A stretch of DNA of 64,000 nucleotides, taken from assembly GCF_000730605.1 (NCBI RefSeq), contig NZ_BBIS01000015.1, forward strand, positions 46,755 to 110,754. The letters run 5' to 3'. A program made the translations under genes and the position numbers. This document shows, piece after piece, positions 30,301-38,672 of this stretch. The notes under the pieces are model-generated. The model did no database searches. It was not told where the DNA came from and worked only from the letters and a program-made list of their open reading frames with translations. Position 1 is the stretch's first letter; the number at the start of each line of letters is the position of its first letter. The stretch is from Pseudomonas monteilii NBRC 103158 = DSM 14164. GTDB lineage: Bacteria > Pseudomonadota > Gammaproteobacteria > Pseudomonadales > Pseudomonadaceae.

Positions 30301-32046
30301 GTACATGGGCCGGTAGAGTATCCAGGCCCCGGTGGCGGATACCTCGATGACGAACATGGCATGCACCCGGTTTGCCTTTGGACCACCCGGCACGCTGCTG
30401 AACGACAGTGGCCCCATCTTCAGCGATGTGCTCGAGTGGGCGTCACGGTGGCAAAAATCTGCGACGACCTGCCAGTTGCGTTCGCTCAGCTGCCCCGCGA
30501 TCTTGGCGTGTAATGCGCTCAGCAGTAAGGCATTGCGCCATTCTTCGGCAAAGCGCTGGCGCCGCTTGTCGGTGTCAGTGCTCGTCTGCAACTGGTCGTG
30601 GACAAACTGCGGATACTGGCCACCGACATCCACGGCAACGATCAGTGCGTTGACATAGTCAAGGTCCATCCAGCGACTTGTCGGCTGTTGCCCGGCCAAT
30701 TGAATAGCCGAGGCCACCTGGTCGCTACCCAATTGCAGGCGTGAGATGGCCAGCTCGGTCAGGCTGATGGTTTTCAGATACTCAAGCTTTGCGGGCCCCA
30801 CGGAGGACACCTGTACAACTTGTGAAATTGTGATCAGCACCTGGTCTGGGTTGCACGGTTGCTGGTTCGGGTGGTCATCGCGCATTTGCTCACGCAGGCG
30901 ACGAACCGTGTATTGCTGCAGGGTTTCGATCCCGTCCAGGGAGGTTTCACCTTGCGCCAGCATTTGCCCTGCCGACAGCTTCAGCAGTGCCGTGTGGTAC
31001 TGGAAACGGTCAGTCACGGTGGCGCTCTCGAGCCAGTCAGGCAGCGGGATCGCGGGTGTCGATTGCACGAGGTGGAAGCACGCCGGGAATATCGATGAGG
31101 GGTCGCTCAGCGTGTTGAAGAGCGCTTCCAGATCTGCAACGTGTTCGATGGCGCCAAGCTGCACCCGGTCAATTTTTTGCAGCAGGCCGTTGAGCAATTG
31201 CCGAGCCTGATAGCTGAACGGGTCTTCGGTCAATGCCGTGCAGGCCCAGGACATCGTGTCGAACGTATGATGCTCTGAAAGCTCGTCGCGCAGGGCGGTG
31301 GCGAACGCAGTGATCCCGTTGAAGCCGCGCACGGTGCCAGAGGGCTTGCACCACAAGACCAGATCGCGCGCATTTTGATTGCCAGTGATGAGCAGGTCCG
31401 GTATTACCTCGTGAACCGTGCAGCCTGGGCTGGCGAGTGAAACCTGCAACCCCTGGACGTTTGCCTCTGTGCCGGCTTGAGCGAGAATGGCGTACACCAG
31501 GGCCTTCTGATCGCTGTCCAGGCCCTGGCGTTCAAGGGTGCCGAGCAGTGCGGCCTTGAGAACCTCCTGCATCCAACGCAGGCGGGTTACATCTGAATCA
31601 CCGTCGCGGCTGTTCCAGAAACTGACCTGCGCCTGTTGAAAGGTCTCGGAAAGGGTTGCAAGCACATCGTCGTAGTCAGTGTTCAGGTCGGCCATGCGGA
31701 TATCGATGGCTGGCGCAACATGCTGGGGACGAAAGATGGCGGGTGGGTTCAGGCTGAGTTGGTCCGTGGGCTTGAGCGCCATGGGTTGGCCGCTGAGGAA
31801 ATGTTCGAGCAATGTATCCACCAGGTTGCCTGGCGGTGTCAGTGGTCCTTCATCCAGATCATGCAGGATGCTGAAACCGGTCAGGGATTGCAGCTGCGGG
31901 TGGTTCTTGCGGGTCCAGGGGTAGCGTGCTGCGAGTGCGTCGAAACCAGCGCTGGCCACGACTTCGCGCAGGCCGGGGCGGCTGGCGAACTGCGTCGCTA
32001 CCAGATGCTTGAAGGACACAGATGGCGAGGGCAGTGATTGGGGCAT
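27349..32046 (-). CDS. Giant DUF6543/dermonecrotic-toxin-like protein
   Basis: 1565 residues, no signal peptide. The N-terminal 690 residues are mostly helical with blocks such as IPLPDWLESATVTDRFQYHTALLKLSAGQ that recall the DUF6543 family of Pseudomonas toxin-like proteins. A hydrophobic stretch follows (about 695-765), then a Pro/Glu-rich linker, then a Tyr/Trp-rich beta module (about 855-935: DDRYYVKLQDVAYEVEET, GPWLTRWNGEWMLDLHLPGG). The rest is long coiled coil, ending with LWEAHFHYTSATANARRFAKGHLKF (about 1497-1522) and a short closing domain. There are no LRRs and no NEL CxD motif. The part order up to the beta module mirrors the NEL protein at 1156-6684. It separates the PHA-region gene from phaI. 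Function unknown; a toxin role is inferred from family resemblance only. Confidence 0.75.
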   Translation of the reverse strand: MPQSLPSPSVSFKHLVATQFASRPGLREVVASAGFDALAARYPWTRKNHPQLQSLTGFSILHDLDEGPLTPPGNLVDTLLEHFLSGQPMALKPTDQLSLNPPAIFRPQHVAPAIDIRMADLNTDYDDVLATLSETFQQAQVSFWNSRDGDSDVTRLRWMQEVLKAALLGTLERQGLDSDQKALVYAILAQAGTEANVQGLQVSLASPGCTVHEVIPDLLITGNQNARDLVLWCKPSGTVRGFNGITAFATALRDELSEHHTFDTMSWACTALTEDPFSYQARQLLNGLLQKIDRVQLGAIEHVADLEALFNTLSDPSSIFPACFHLVQSTPAIPLPDWLESATVTDRFQYHTALLKLSAGQMLAQGETSLDGIETLQQYTVRRLREQMRDDHPNQQPCNPDQVLITISQVVQVSSVGPAKLEYLKTISLTELAISRLQLGSDQVASAIQLAGQQPTSRWMDLDYVNALIVAVDVGGQYPQFVHDQLQTSTDTDKRRQRFAEEWRNALLLSALHAKIAGQLSERNWQVVADFCHRDAHSSTSLKMGPLSFSSVPGGPKANRVHAMFVIEVSATGAWILYRPMYATQAIRQFSSRNQLMNTIRTEQALQQDILTWLDDDARPIYANHGFTHPHLHEGLTELAHLVGPGSAMTADAIERLRAPVTLAFTPWSGNLDNSMYQARADMLVLLASWQSISNAQQRWALVKQFAWLAFNTATPLLRGPAGLLAWLVTALLSIKDDLVALTQGSNDEKWLAGADILLNLAMLLAHGPATASPEPELPVQPGPRRVSSRTAPQPPEESAWAPATEQPGPAALNVSQWGRDQRLGNLPREARAALNTLRAKVNLNGLNAVANGRMRGLYNVDDRYYVKLQDVAYEVEETYSGMRIIGPEVSQSEWSQTWGAEPDGYYIVGRERSRGPWLTRWNGEWMLDLHLPGGMPKATKVLIDEKKQAFTKMLESRAANDKKLTSMETFLNGYLERVKPYDEAHLAFQQSLDANPGVDLGDLPEELQVQRQALQALRNEARANFDVLALTYEKQAALIRDQAQLFASMSDPKYARFDPKATASYARGQWWEQLLTADVQQFRRLLEMNDYGALKDQSRRLVQLPFGHEQAQLYLDYSKNVEAALATHRRLFNVSQRLDQNLSEALTDGQIQFSGKRKKLDAIINNRRYSTLIIRAQILSDLYQLVVNRDRLTAESFESTLLSQKTLRSKHLHEALLSHDSLAAAGLKPDEQKEPLESALSEYKLSLGNAEYLLSRNLPAVDSGKLNEYIAELHALIDLTENDLGLISASADTQDAVPEQPVTHRVRPVRRKVIRTNRGRSLVVEQADENSEAVQIDPLTEQTVARYQQQADHWEAVAQVAPVTDYARLRRTGNDLLAQKTARVAYAARHLEGPNSLADQLDFYIQDMADIAATLRAGPDQEHSLAARLEQAITEVQAEKKRLLTMAYLDTQHPDSKALRFLIEAGEVEVRLTRSRKRLKANDFLDVYDIHRLQPRAKLWEAHFHYTSATANARRFAKGHLKFPDAMSRDERLQRVLAPSERYQIYRGDLRLEQIEDLVPFPDN

Positions 32047-32224
32047 GGCATCAGGCTCCGGTCAAAGGGGAGCCGAATGCTGAAGCGTTAACCTGAAGCC
32101 GCTGCGGTAGATAAGTCAGCGCGGCCATCTTAGGGTGAAGATTCTAATTCCAAACCCTACCTTATGCTCAAGCCCAACCTCCATGGGCGGTTCCTCCTCC
32201 ACTCATGAGCATGAGGTACAGAGC

Positions 32225-32644
32225 ATGGCCAAAGCGACTGTGAAGAAAAAGGACGATGCCCCGGGCACGCTGGGCGAGGTGCGCGGTTACGCGCGCAAGA
32301 TCTGGCTGGCTGGCATCGGCGCTTATGCGCGGGTGGGCCAGGAAGGCTCCGACTACTTTCAGGAACTGGTCAAGGCCGGCGAAGGCGTCGAGAAGCGTGG
32401 CAAGAAACGCATCGACAAAGAGCTCGATGCTGCCAACAACCAGATCGACGAAGCGGCTGAGGAAGTCAGTCGCGTACGCGGCAAGGTAGAAATTCAACTC
32501 GACAAGATCGAAAAAGCTTTCGACGCACGGGTAGGGCGCGCCTTGAATCGCCTGGGCATTCCGTCTAAACATGACGTTGAGGCGCTGTCGATCAAGCTTG
32601 AACAGTTGCACGAGCTGCTTGAGCGCGTCGCGCACAAACCATAA
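32225..32644 (+). CDS. phaI: PHA granule-associated protein PhaI
   Basis: 139 residues from the ATG at 32225. PhaI is a phasin coating medium-chain PHA granules. It has the phasin sequence GYARKIWLAGIGAYARVGQEGSDYFQELVKAGE and a coiled-coil stretch (EELDAANNQ to IEKAFDARVGRALNRLGIPSKHDVEALSIKLEQL). The same start and coiled-coil pattern recurs in PhaF. phaF begins 10 bases downstream. The 178-base gap upstream separates it from the divergent giant gene and should hold its promoter. Confidence 0.95.
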   Translation: MAKATVKKKDDAPGTLGEVRGYARKIWLAGIGAYARVGQEGSDYFQELVKAGEGVEKRGKKRIDKELDAANNQIDEAAEEVSRVRGKVEIQLDKIEKAFDARVGRALNRLGIPSKHDVEALSIKLEQLHELLERVAHKP

Positions 32645-32654
32645 GGAGAGCAGG

Positions 32655-33440
32655 ATGGCTGGCAAGAAGAACACCGAAAAAGAAGGCAGCTCCTGGGTCG
32701 GCGGGATCGAGAAATACTCCCGCAAGATCTGGCTGGCGGGGCTGGGTATCTATTCGAAGATCGACCAGGACGGCCCGAAGCTGTTCGACTCGCTGGTGAA
32801 GGATGGCGAGAAGGCCGAGAAGCAGGCGAAGAAAACCGCTGAAGATGTGGCCGAAACCGCCAAGTCCTCCACCACTTCGCGCGTGTCTGGCGTGAAGGAC
32901 CGTGCATTGGGCAAATGGAGCGAACTCGAAGAGGCTTTTGACAAGCGCCTGAACAGCGCCATCTCGCGCCTGGGTGTGCCGAGCCGCAACGAGATCAAGG
33001 CCCTGCACCAGCAGGTGGACAGCCTGACCAAGCAGATCGAGAAGCTGACCGGTGCTTCGGTTACGCCGATTTCGTCGCGCACCGCTGCTGCCAAGCCGGC
33101 TGCGAGCAAGGCGGCGGCCAAGCCACTGGCCAAAGCGGCAGCTAAACCTGCGGCAAAAACCGCAGCGGCCAAGCCGGCAGCTAAAACCACAGCGGCAAAA
33201 CCGGCTGCCAAGCCTGCAGCCAAGGTTGCTGCGGCCAAGCCAGCCGCCAAACCGGCACCGGCCAAGCCTGCTGCGGCGAAGAAACCTGCGGTGAAAAAGG
33301 CCCCGGCCAAACCGGCAGCCGCCAAGCCAGCAGCCCCAACGGCCAGCGCCGCCCCGGCCGCGACCGCCGCACCGGCACCTGTTGCAGCCCCGGCCAGCAG
33401 CACGCCGTCGGCACCAACGGGCACCGGTACCCTGATCTGA
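32655..33440 (+). CDS. phaF: PHA granule protein and nucleoid-binding phasin PhaF
   Basis: 261 residues. Residues 1-135 form a phasin domain like PhaI (KYSRKIWLAGLGIYSKIDQDGPKLFDSLVKDGE) ending with a helical stretch (FDKRLNSAISRLGVPSRNEIKALHQQVDSLTKQIEKL). The last 120 residues are histone-H1-like repeats of AAKPA type, Lys/Ala/Pro-rich, which bind DNA without sequence preference. PhaF links granules to the nucleoid and so helps partition them to daughter cells. The ATG at 32655 follows AAGGAGAG. Repeat number commonly varies between strains. Confidence 0.95.
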   Translation: MAGKKNTEKEGSSWVGGIEKYSRKIWLAGLGIYSKIDQDGPKLFDSLVKDGEKAEKQAKKTAEDVAETAKSSTTSRVSGVKDRALGKWSELEEAFDKRLNSAISRLGVPSRNEIKALHQQVDSLTKQIEKLTGASVTPISSRTAAAKPAASKAAAKPLAKAAAKPAAKTAAAKPAAKTTAAKPAAKPAAKVAAAKPAAKPAPAKPAAAKKPAVKKAPAKPAAAKPAAPTASAAPAATAAPAPVAAPASSTPSAPTGTGTLI

Positions 33441-33454
33441 TACCGCGTCGCCTG

Positions 33455-33538
33455 CTTCGCGGGCTTGCCCGCTCCCACAGGTTTATCGCAGAACCCTTGG
33501 TTTGTGCGATCCCTGTGGGAGCGGGCGAGCCCGCGAAG
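33455..33538. repeat. REP palindrome pair between phaF and phaD
   Basis: Two 27-base arms (33455-33481 and 33512-33538) are inverted copies with one mismatch and a 30-base spacer. The unit is the P. putida REP type with the CTCCCACAGG / CCTGTGGGAG core. It sits between two convergent transcription units. Confidence 0.9.
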
Positions 33539-33554
33539 GGCTGTAAAGCAGCCC
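33538..33554. terminator. Short hairpin between convergent phaF and phaD
   Basis: GGGCTG-TAAAG-CAGCCC gives a 6-bp stem right next to the REP pair, 98 bases after the phaF stop. There is no U-tract, so terminator activity is doubtful. Confidence 0.35.
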
Positions 33555-33591
33555 CAGTCAAACTGGAGGACTCAGTTGGCTGGCATCATTG

Positions 33592-34206
33592 TTACCCCTC
33601 CAGATACCGCACCGCCAACTGCTCCGCTGCCGCTCGCGCCTGTGCCTGTAAATGCGGCGCAACCAGCATCATGACCTGATACACCACAATCCCCACATCC
33701 CCCTCGCGCCCCAGTACTCGTTGGTAATCCAGCGAGAACATCAGCGTCAGGGTGATCTGCTCCACCAACTGTCCCAGCGCCTGGGTCTCACTCTCCACCA
33801 GCCCCTGGCCCTTGAGGCTGGCCAGCAACGCCGCCAGCGTACGCTTGAGCGCGTTGATCAGGCTGCGCATGCCGCGCGCCAGCTTGGGCAGGCGCCCGGT
33901 CAGGTTGGACAGGTCCTGGAACAGGAAGCGGTACTGGGCCATGTGCTCGACGATCAGGTGCAGGAACAGCCAGTAATCCTCGGCATCCAGGCGCACCTCC
34001 AGCGGCGGGTCGAGCAGGGGCATCAGCGCTTCCTCAAAGCGCTCGAACAGGCCCAGCACCAAGGGCTCCTTGCCGTGGAAGTGGTAATACAGGTTGCCGG
34101 GGCTGATGCCCAGTTCGTTGGCAATCTCCAAGGTGGAAACGTTCGGTTCGCCCTGCTGGTTGAACAGCTGCAGGGCGCATTCGAGGATACGGTCGCGGGT
34201 CTTCAT
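33592..34206 (-). CDS. phaD: TetR-family regulator PhaD
   Basis: 204 residues. The N-terminal TetR helix-turn-helix is clear: RDRILECALQLFNQQGEPNVSTLEIANELGISPGNLYYHFHGKEPLVLGLFERFEEAL. The C-terminal helical ligand/dimer domain follows. In P. putida PhaD is known as an activator of the pha promoters that responds to a fatty-acid-derived ligand. It is the last gene of phaC1-Z-C2-D, 13 bases after phaC2, and converges on phaF. Confidence 0.95.
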   Translation of the reverse strand: MKTRDRILECALQLFNQQGEPNVSTLEIANELGISPGNLYYHFHGKEPLVLGLFERFEEALMPLLDPPLEVRLDAEDYWLFLHLIVEHMAQYRFLFQDLSNLTGRLPKLARGMRSLINALKRTLAALLASLKGQGLVESETQALGQLVEQITLTLMFSLDYQRVLGREGDVGIVVYQVMMLVAPHLQAQARAAAEQLAVRYLEG

Positions 34207-34219
34207 CCAGTCGTCAGGC

Positions 34220-35902
34220 TCATCGGGTCAGGACATAGGTGCCTGGCGCCGGGCCGAGCGGTGGATACGTGCTGTTGCCCAGTTCGGTACGGGGCGCCTT
34301 GAGCGGGCCGGAACGTGGCGTGATCCATTCCAGCCACAACGGCCACCAGCTGCCGTCGCTGCGTTTGGCTTCATAGAACCAGGCGCGCGGGTCGCCCGTA
34401 AGCTTGGGGTTTTCCAGGTAGTAAGCCTTGGGGTTGCCCGGCGGGTTGATGATGCTCTGGATGTGCCCGCTATTGGCCAGCACGAAGCGCCGGTCACCAC
34501 CGAGCAGCAAGGCCGAGCGATACACGGCATCCCACGGGGTGATGTGATCGTTGCTGCCGGCTACGGTGAAACTGTCCAGATCGACCTGCTTGAGGTCGAT
34601 GGGCGTGCCGCACACTTCAAGGCCTGCGGGGTGGGTCAGCGGGTTGTGCTTGAAGAAGTCCAGCAAGTCGCCGTGCAGGGCTGCCGGCAGGCGTGTGTTG
34701 TCGGCGTTCCAGTAAAGGATGTCGAACGCTGGCGGCGTCTTGCCCAGCAGGTAGTTGTTGACCCAGTAATTCCAGATCAGGTCGTTGGGGCGCATCCAGG
34801 CGAAAATCCTGGCCACCTCGCCGCCGTCCAGCACCCCCCGTTGATACGAGCGACGCTTGGCGGCCTCGACGGTCTGCTCGTCGGCGAACAGGCTGGCCGG
34901 GCTGTCGAACTTGCTGTCCAGCAGGCTGACAAGGTACGTGGCGCTACGCACCCTGCGCAGTTGGCGCTTGGCCTGCAGATGCCCCTGCAGCGCGGCCATG
35001 GTCAGCCCGCCGGCGCAGGCGCCCATCAGGTTGGGGTCGCGGTTGCCACTGATGCTGCGGCAGGCGTTGAGCGCTTCTTCCAAGGCCTGCACATACGAGG
35101 ACAACCCCCACTCGCGGTGACGAGGGTCGGGGTTGCGCCAACTGACCATGAACACCTGCAGGCCGTTCTTGAGCATGTACTGGACGAAGCTGTTGTGTGC
35201 CTGCAAGTCGAAGATATAGAACTTGTTGATCTGCGGCGGCACCACCAGCAAGGGCCGGGCGTGCTGTTTTTCACTCATCGGCTTGTACTGGATCAGTTCC
35301 AGCAGCTCGTTGCGAAACACCACTGCGCCGGGCGTAGCAGCGACGTTGCCACCGACCTCGAAAGCGCGTTCGTCCACCTGGCGCGGCAGGCCGTCGTTAT
35401 GGCGCAGGTCGTCGAGCAGGTGGGCCACGCCACGCACCAGGCTTTGCCCGCCGGTATTGAGCAGTTCCTTTACCGCCAGCGGGTTGAGCAGCGAGTTGCT
35501 AGGCGCCAGGGCGTCATTGATCAAGCCAAACAGAAAGTGCGCGCGGGCCCGGTCATCGTCGTCCAGGTGGCTTTCGTCGATCCATTGGCGGGTCTGCTTC
35601 TGCCAGGCCAGGTAGGCCTGCAGGCCACGGCGGTAAAACGGGTTCTGGCTCCAGGTCGGATCGCTGAAGCGGGCGTCGCGGGGGTTGGGCTGGTAGGGCG
35701 AGTCGCCCAGCATCACGCGGCCCAGCTGGCCGCCGAGTGCCAGCAGGTGCCGCGCCGTATGCAGCGGGTTGGTCAAGCCGTGGCGACCCACCCTGCGCAG
35801 GGTCGATACCAGGTCGCGCCCGCGCAGGCCGAGTATGGCGTTCTGTACGTTCATGCTGGTGGCGGGGAGCGTTTTCGTTCCTTTGGCCGGTTTGTCTGTC
35901 AT
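34220..35902 (-). CDS. phaC2: Class II PHA synthase PhaC2
   Basis: 560 residues from the ATG at 35902. It polymerises medium-chain 3-hydroxyacyl-CoA on the granule surface. The lipase-like box GACAGG contains the catalytic Cys296 (bases 35015-35017). Other family blocks are LVVPPQINKFYIFDL, MVSWRNPD, AWMRPNDLIWNYWVNNYLLGKTPPAFDILYWN and the His region NSGHIQSIINPPGNPKA. It is clearly paralogous to PhaC1 in this cluster. It is 42 bases after phaZ. The frame is open 14 codons upstream of the chosen ATG. Confidence 0.96.
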   Translation of the reverse strand: MTDKPAKGTKTLPATSMNVQNAILGLRGRDLVSTLRRVGRHGLTNPLHTARHLLALGGQLGRVMLGDSPYQPNPRDARFSDPTWSQNPFYRRGLQAYLAWQKQTRQWIDESHLDDDDRARAHFLFGLINDALAPSNSLLNPLAVKELLNTGGQSLVRGVAHLLDDLRHNDGLPRQVDERAFEVGGNVAATPGAVVFRNELLELIQYKPMSEKQHARPLLVVPPQINKFYIFDLQAHNSFVQYMLKNGLQVFMVSWRNPDPRHREWGLSSYVQALEEALNACRSISGNRDPNLMGACAGGLTMAALQGHLQAKRQLRRVRSATYLVSLLDSKFDSPASLFADEQTVEAAKRRSYQRGVLDGGEVARIFAWMRPNDLIWNYWVNNYLLGKTPPAFDILYWNADNTRLPAALHGDLLDFFKHNPLTHPAGLEVCGTPIDLKQVDLDSFTVAGSNDHITPWDAVYRSALLLGGDRRFVLANSGHIQSIINPPGNPKAYYLENPKLTGDPRAWFYEAKRSDGSWWPLWLEWITPRSGPLKAPRTELGNSTYPPLGPAPGTYVLTR

Positions 35903-35944
35903 GGCAACACTCCCTCGTCTTACCCGTTTTCCGGGCAGCGACAA

Positions 35945-36796
35945 TCAACCGCCGGAGGCGGGGCGCGGGTGCATGACCGCGCGCTGACGTTCTTCCTGGA
36001 GAAACTTCATGATGATCGGTGCGACGGCCTCGGCCCGGGTAATCAGGAACAGGTGACCATCGTCGATTATGTGTAGCTGGGCGTTGGGAATCCGCCAGGC
36101 CAGCAGGCGCATGTTGATCAGCGGAATAAGCGGGTCGTCATCACCGGCCAGCACCAAGGTCGGCTGGTGGATCTTGTGCAGCCAGTGGATGCTCGTCCAG
36201 CCCAGGCCAGCGAACAGTTGCCAGTAGTAACCCATCTTGCCGCCAGAGCGGACCTTGGACGCATGGTGCATGGCCAGGTCCGGGTCGCGACGGAAAGCGC
36301 CGCCATAGATCATCGGCGCGATGCGGATGACATGGGAGGGCTGCACGTAGCGCCTGGGGCTGGCCATCATCCACAACACTTTGGGCTTGCCTGGCACCAT
36401 GACTGAGCCGGCGGCAGTGGCGGCCAGCACCAGCTTCTTGCAGCGCTCCGGGTAGTCATGGGCGAACTGCTGGGCCAAGGCGCCGCCCCAGGACACGCCG
36501 ATGGCGCTGACCTGGCCGTAGTTCAGGTAATCGAGCATGCGCGCGGTCAGCTTGGCCAGCCCCGGAAAGCGATAGGGATGACGCGGTGTGGACGAACCGC
36601 CCACCCCGGGCACATCGAAGGCGATGACCTCAAGGTCCGGGTCCAGTGCTTCGATGAACGGGAACACCAGCTCCAGGTTGGCGCCGATGCCGTTGAAAAT
36701 CAGCAACGGTGTCAGGTGCGGCTTGCCCGGGCGGACGGCAGTGCGAATGGATTGGTCGTCCAGTTCGACGGTCCTGAAGATGTAGGGTTCCGGCAT
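35945..36796 (-). CDS. phaZ: Intracellular PHA depolymerase PhaZ
   Basis: 283 residues from the ATG at 36796, the family's standard length. It is an alpha/beta hydrolase on the granule that breaks medium-chain PHA to monomers. Ser102 sits in GVSWGG; Asp in AGDDDPLIP (about 221) and His in DDGHLFL (about 248) complete the triad. It lies between the two synthase genes, so synthesis and breakdown are co-transcribed. The frame extends 63 codons upstream over the phaC1-phaZ gap and phaC1 end, without family similarity. Confidence 0.96.
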   Translation of the reverse strand: MPEPYIFRTVELDDQSIRTAVRPGKPHLTPLLIFNGIGANLELVFPFIEALDPDLEVIAFDVPGVGGSSTPRHPYRFPGLAKLTARMLDYLNYGQVSAIGVSWGGALAQQFAHDYPERCKKLVLAATAAGSVMVPGKPKVLWMMASPRRYVQPSHVIRIAPMIYGGAFRRDPDLAMHHASKVRSGGKMGYYWQLFAGLGWTSIHWLHKIHQPTLVLAGDDDPLIPLINMRLLAWRIPNAQLHIIDDGHLFLITRAEAVAPIIMKFLQEERQRAVMHPRPASGG

Positions 36797-36858
36797 GCGT
36801 TCGACTCTTCGGTGAAAAAAAACACCGTGGCGCGCCTTGGCGGCCACGGCAAGGCCAC

Positions 36859-38538
36859 TCAACGCTCGTGAACGTAGGTACCCGGTGAGGCTTCGCCAGC
36901 GGCATAGGCGCGGTTGCCCAGGCGGGTCGGCGCCTTTTTGAGCTCCCCGGCACGTTCGCTCAGCCAGCTTTGCCAGTGCAGCCACCAGGAGTCGGCATGC
37001 TTGGTGGCGTTTTCCTGCCAGGCCACCGGGTCACCCGGGCGATCGGCACCGGTCATGAAGCGTGCCTTGGGGTTGCCTGGCGGGTTGAGGATGCTCTGGA
37101 TATGGCCACTGTTGGACAGCACGAACTCGATCTTGCCGCCGAACAGGTGCGCCGAGCGGTAGCACGACTGCCACGGGGTGATGTGGTCGGCGGTGCCGGC
37201 AACGCTGAAGATGTCGCACTGCACTTTCTTCAGGTCGATCGGGGTGCCGCACACTTCAAGGGCGTCCGGGCGGGTCAGCGGGTTGCTCTTGAACATTTCG
37301 ATCAGGTCGCCGTGGAAGGCGGCCGGCAGGCGCGTGGTGTCGTTGTTCCAGAACAGGATGTCGAACACGGGCGGCTCGTTGCCGAGCAGGTAGTTGTTGA
37401 CCCAGTAGTTCCAGATCAGGTCGTTGGGGCGCATCCAGGCGAACACCTTGGCCATGTCGCTGCCTTCCAGTACGCCGGCCTGATAGGAGTGGCGCTTGGC
37501 AGACTCCAGGGTCTGCTCGTCGACGAACAGTGCAACCTGGGTATCCATGGTGGTGTCCAGCACGCTGACCAGCAGGGTCAGGGCGTTGACCTTGTTCTCA
37601 CCGAGGGCGGCATAGTGGCCTACCAGTGCGGTGCAGGTGATGCCGCCGGAGCAGGCACCGAGCATGTTCAGGTCCTTGCTGCCGGTAATGGCCAGCACGG
37701 CATCGACCGCTTCCTTGAGCGCATCGATGTAAGTGGACAGGCCCCACTCGCGCTGGGCCTTGGTCGGGTTGCGCCAGCTGATGATGAAGGTTTGCTGCTG
37801 CGAGCGCAGGCAGTAGCGCGCCAGGCTCTTCTCCGGGCTCAGGTCGAACACGTAGAACTTGTTGATCTGCGGTGGTACCACCAGCAGCGGGCGGGCATGC
37901 ACCTGTTCGGTGATGGGGCTGTACTGGATCAGCTCCAGTACATCGTTGCGGTACACCACGGCACCTTCACTGGTGCCCAGGTTCTTGCCCACTTCGAAGG
38001 CGTCCATGTTCACCTGGCTGGGCATGCCGCCGTTGTTGACCATGTCCTTGGCCAGGTTGGACAGGCCGTCGAGCAGGCTCTTGCCTCCGGTTTCGAAGAA
38101 GCGTTTGACCGCTGCCGGGTTGGACAGGGTGTTGGTCGGTGCCATGGCTTCGGTCATCAGGTTGATGACGAACTGGCCGCGGCTGATGTCTTGCGGTGAC
38201 AGGTCGCTGCTGCCAATCCAGTCCTGCAGCTCCTTGCGCCAGGCCAGGTAGGTTTGCAGGTAGCGGCGGTACAGCGGGTTGTTGCTCCAGGCCGGGTCAT
38301 TGAAGCGACGGTCGTCGCTTTCCGGGGCCAGGCTGGATTTACCCAGCAGCACGTTCTTCAGCTCCAGGCCAAAGTGGGCCACATGCTTGGCGCTGTGCAG
38401 CGGTTGGCGCACGGCCTGGCGCAGCACGGTACGTGCCGAGCTCAACAGGTCCTTGCGGCGAATGCCGATGACCGGGTTCAGCCCCAGGGTATTGTCCGAG
38501 GCCTGCCGCTGCAGCTCATCGTTGTTCTTGTTACTCAT
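36859..38538 (-). CDS. phaC1: Class II PHA synthase PhaC1
   Basis: 559 residues. It is the main medium-chain PHA synthase. The catalytic Cys296 lies in GACSGG (bases 37651-37653), and the late blocks AGTADHITPWQSCYRS and NSGHIQSILNPPGNPKA supply Asp and His. It is the first gene of phaC1-Z-C2-D. A sigma-54 type element is seen about 135 bases upstream. Length and motifs are fully standard. Confidence 0.97.
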   Translation of the reverse strand: MSNKNNDELQRQASDNTLGLNPVIGIRRKDLLSSARTVLRQAVRQPLHSAKHVAHFGLELKNVLLGKSSLAPESDDRRFNDPAWSNNPLYRRYLQTYLAWRKELQDWIGSSDLSPQDISRGQFVINLMTEAMAPTNTLSNPAAVKRFFETGGKSLLDGLSNLAKDMVNNGGMPSQVNMDAFEVGKNLGTSEGAVVYRNDVLELIQYSPITEQVHARPLLVVPPQINKFYVFDLSPEKSLARYCLRSQQQTFIISWRNPTKAQREWGLSTYIDALKEAVDAVLAITGSKDLNMLGACSGGITCTALVGHYAALGENKVNALTLLVSVLDTTMDTQVALFVDEQTLESAKRHSYQAGVLEGSDMAKVFAWMRPNDLIWNYWVNNYLLGNEPPVFDILFWNNDTTRLPAAFHGDLIEMFKSNPLTRPDALEVCGTPIDLKKVQCDIFSVAGTADHITPWQSCYRSAHLFGGKIEFVLSNSGHIQSILNPPGNPKARFMTGADRPGDPVAWQENATKHADSWWLHWQSWLSERAGELKKAPTRLGNRAYAAGEASPGTYVHER

Positions 38539-38672
38539 CTACGACGCTCCGTTGTCCTGAGACGAGTACCGGTTGCTGTGGCAGGAGCACAGCCCTGAGC
38601 CCGGTACTGCTACTCGGGTGACCAGTGATAAGGAACAGCGGTGCTGCGGGGGTTCTGACTGCCTGCAAAATG

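Noticed and set aside
27349..32046. Possible NEL ligase activity in the second giant protein
   Set aside because: No LRR block and no CxD motif in a NEL-like context were found at its C-terminus.
36970..38199. 409-residue open frame opposite phaC1
   Set aside because: Antisense shadow of PHA synthase; a similar shadow exists opposite phaC2.
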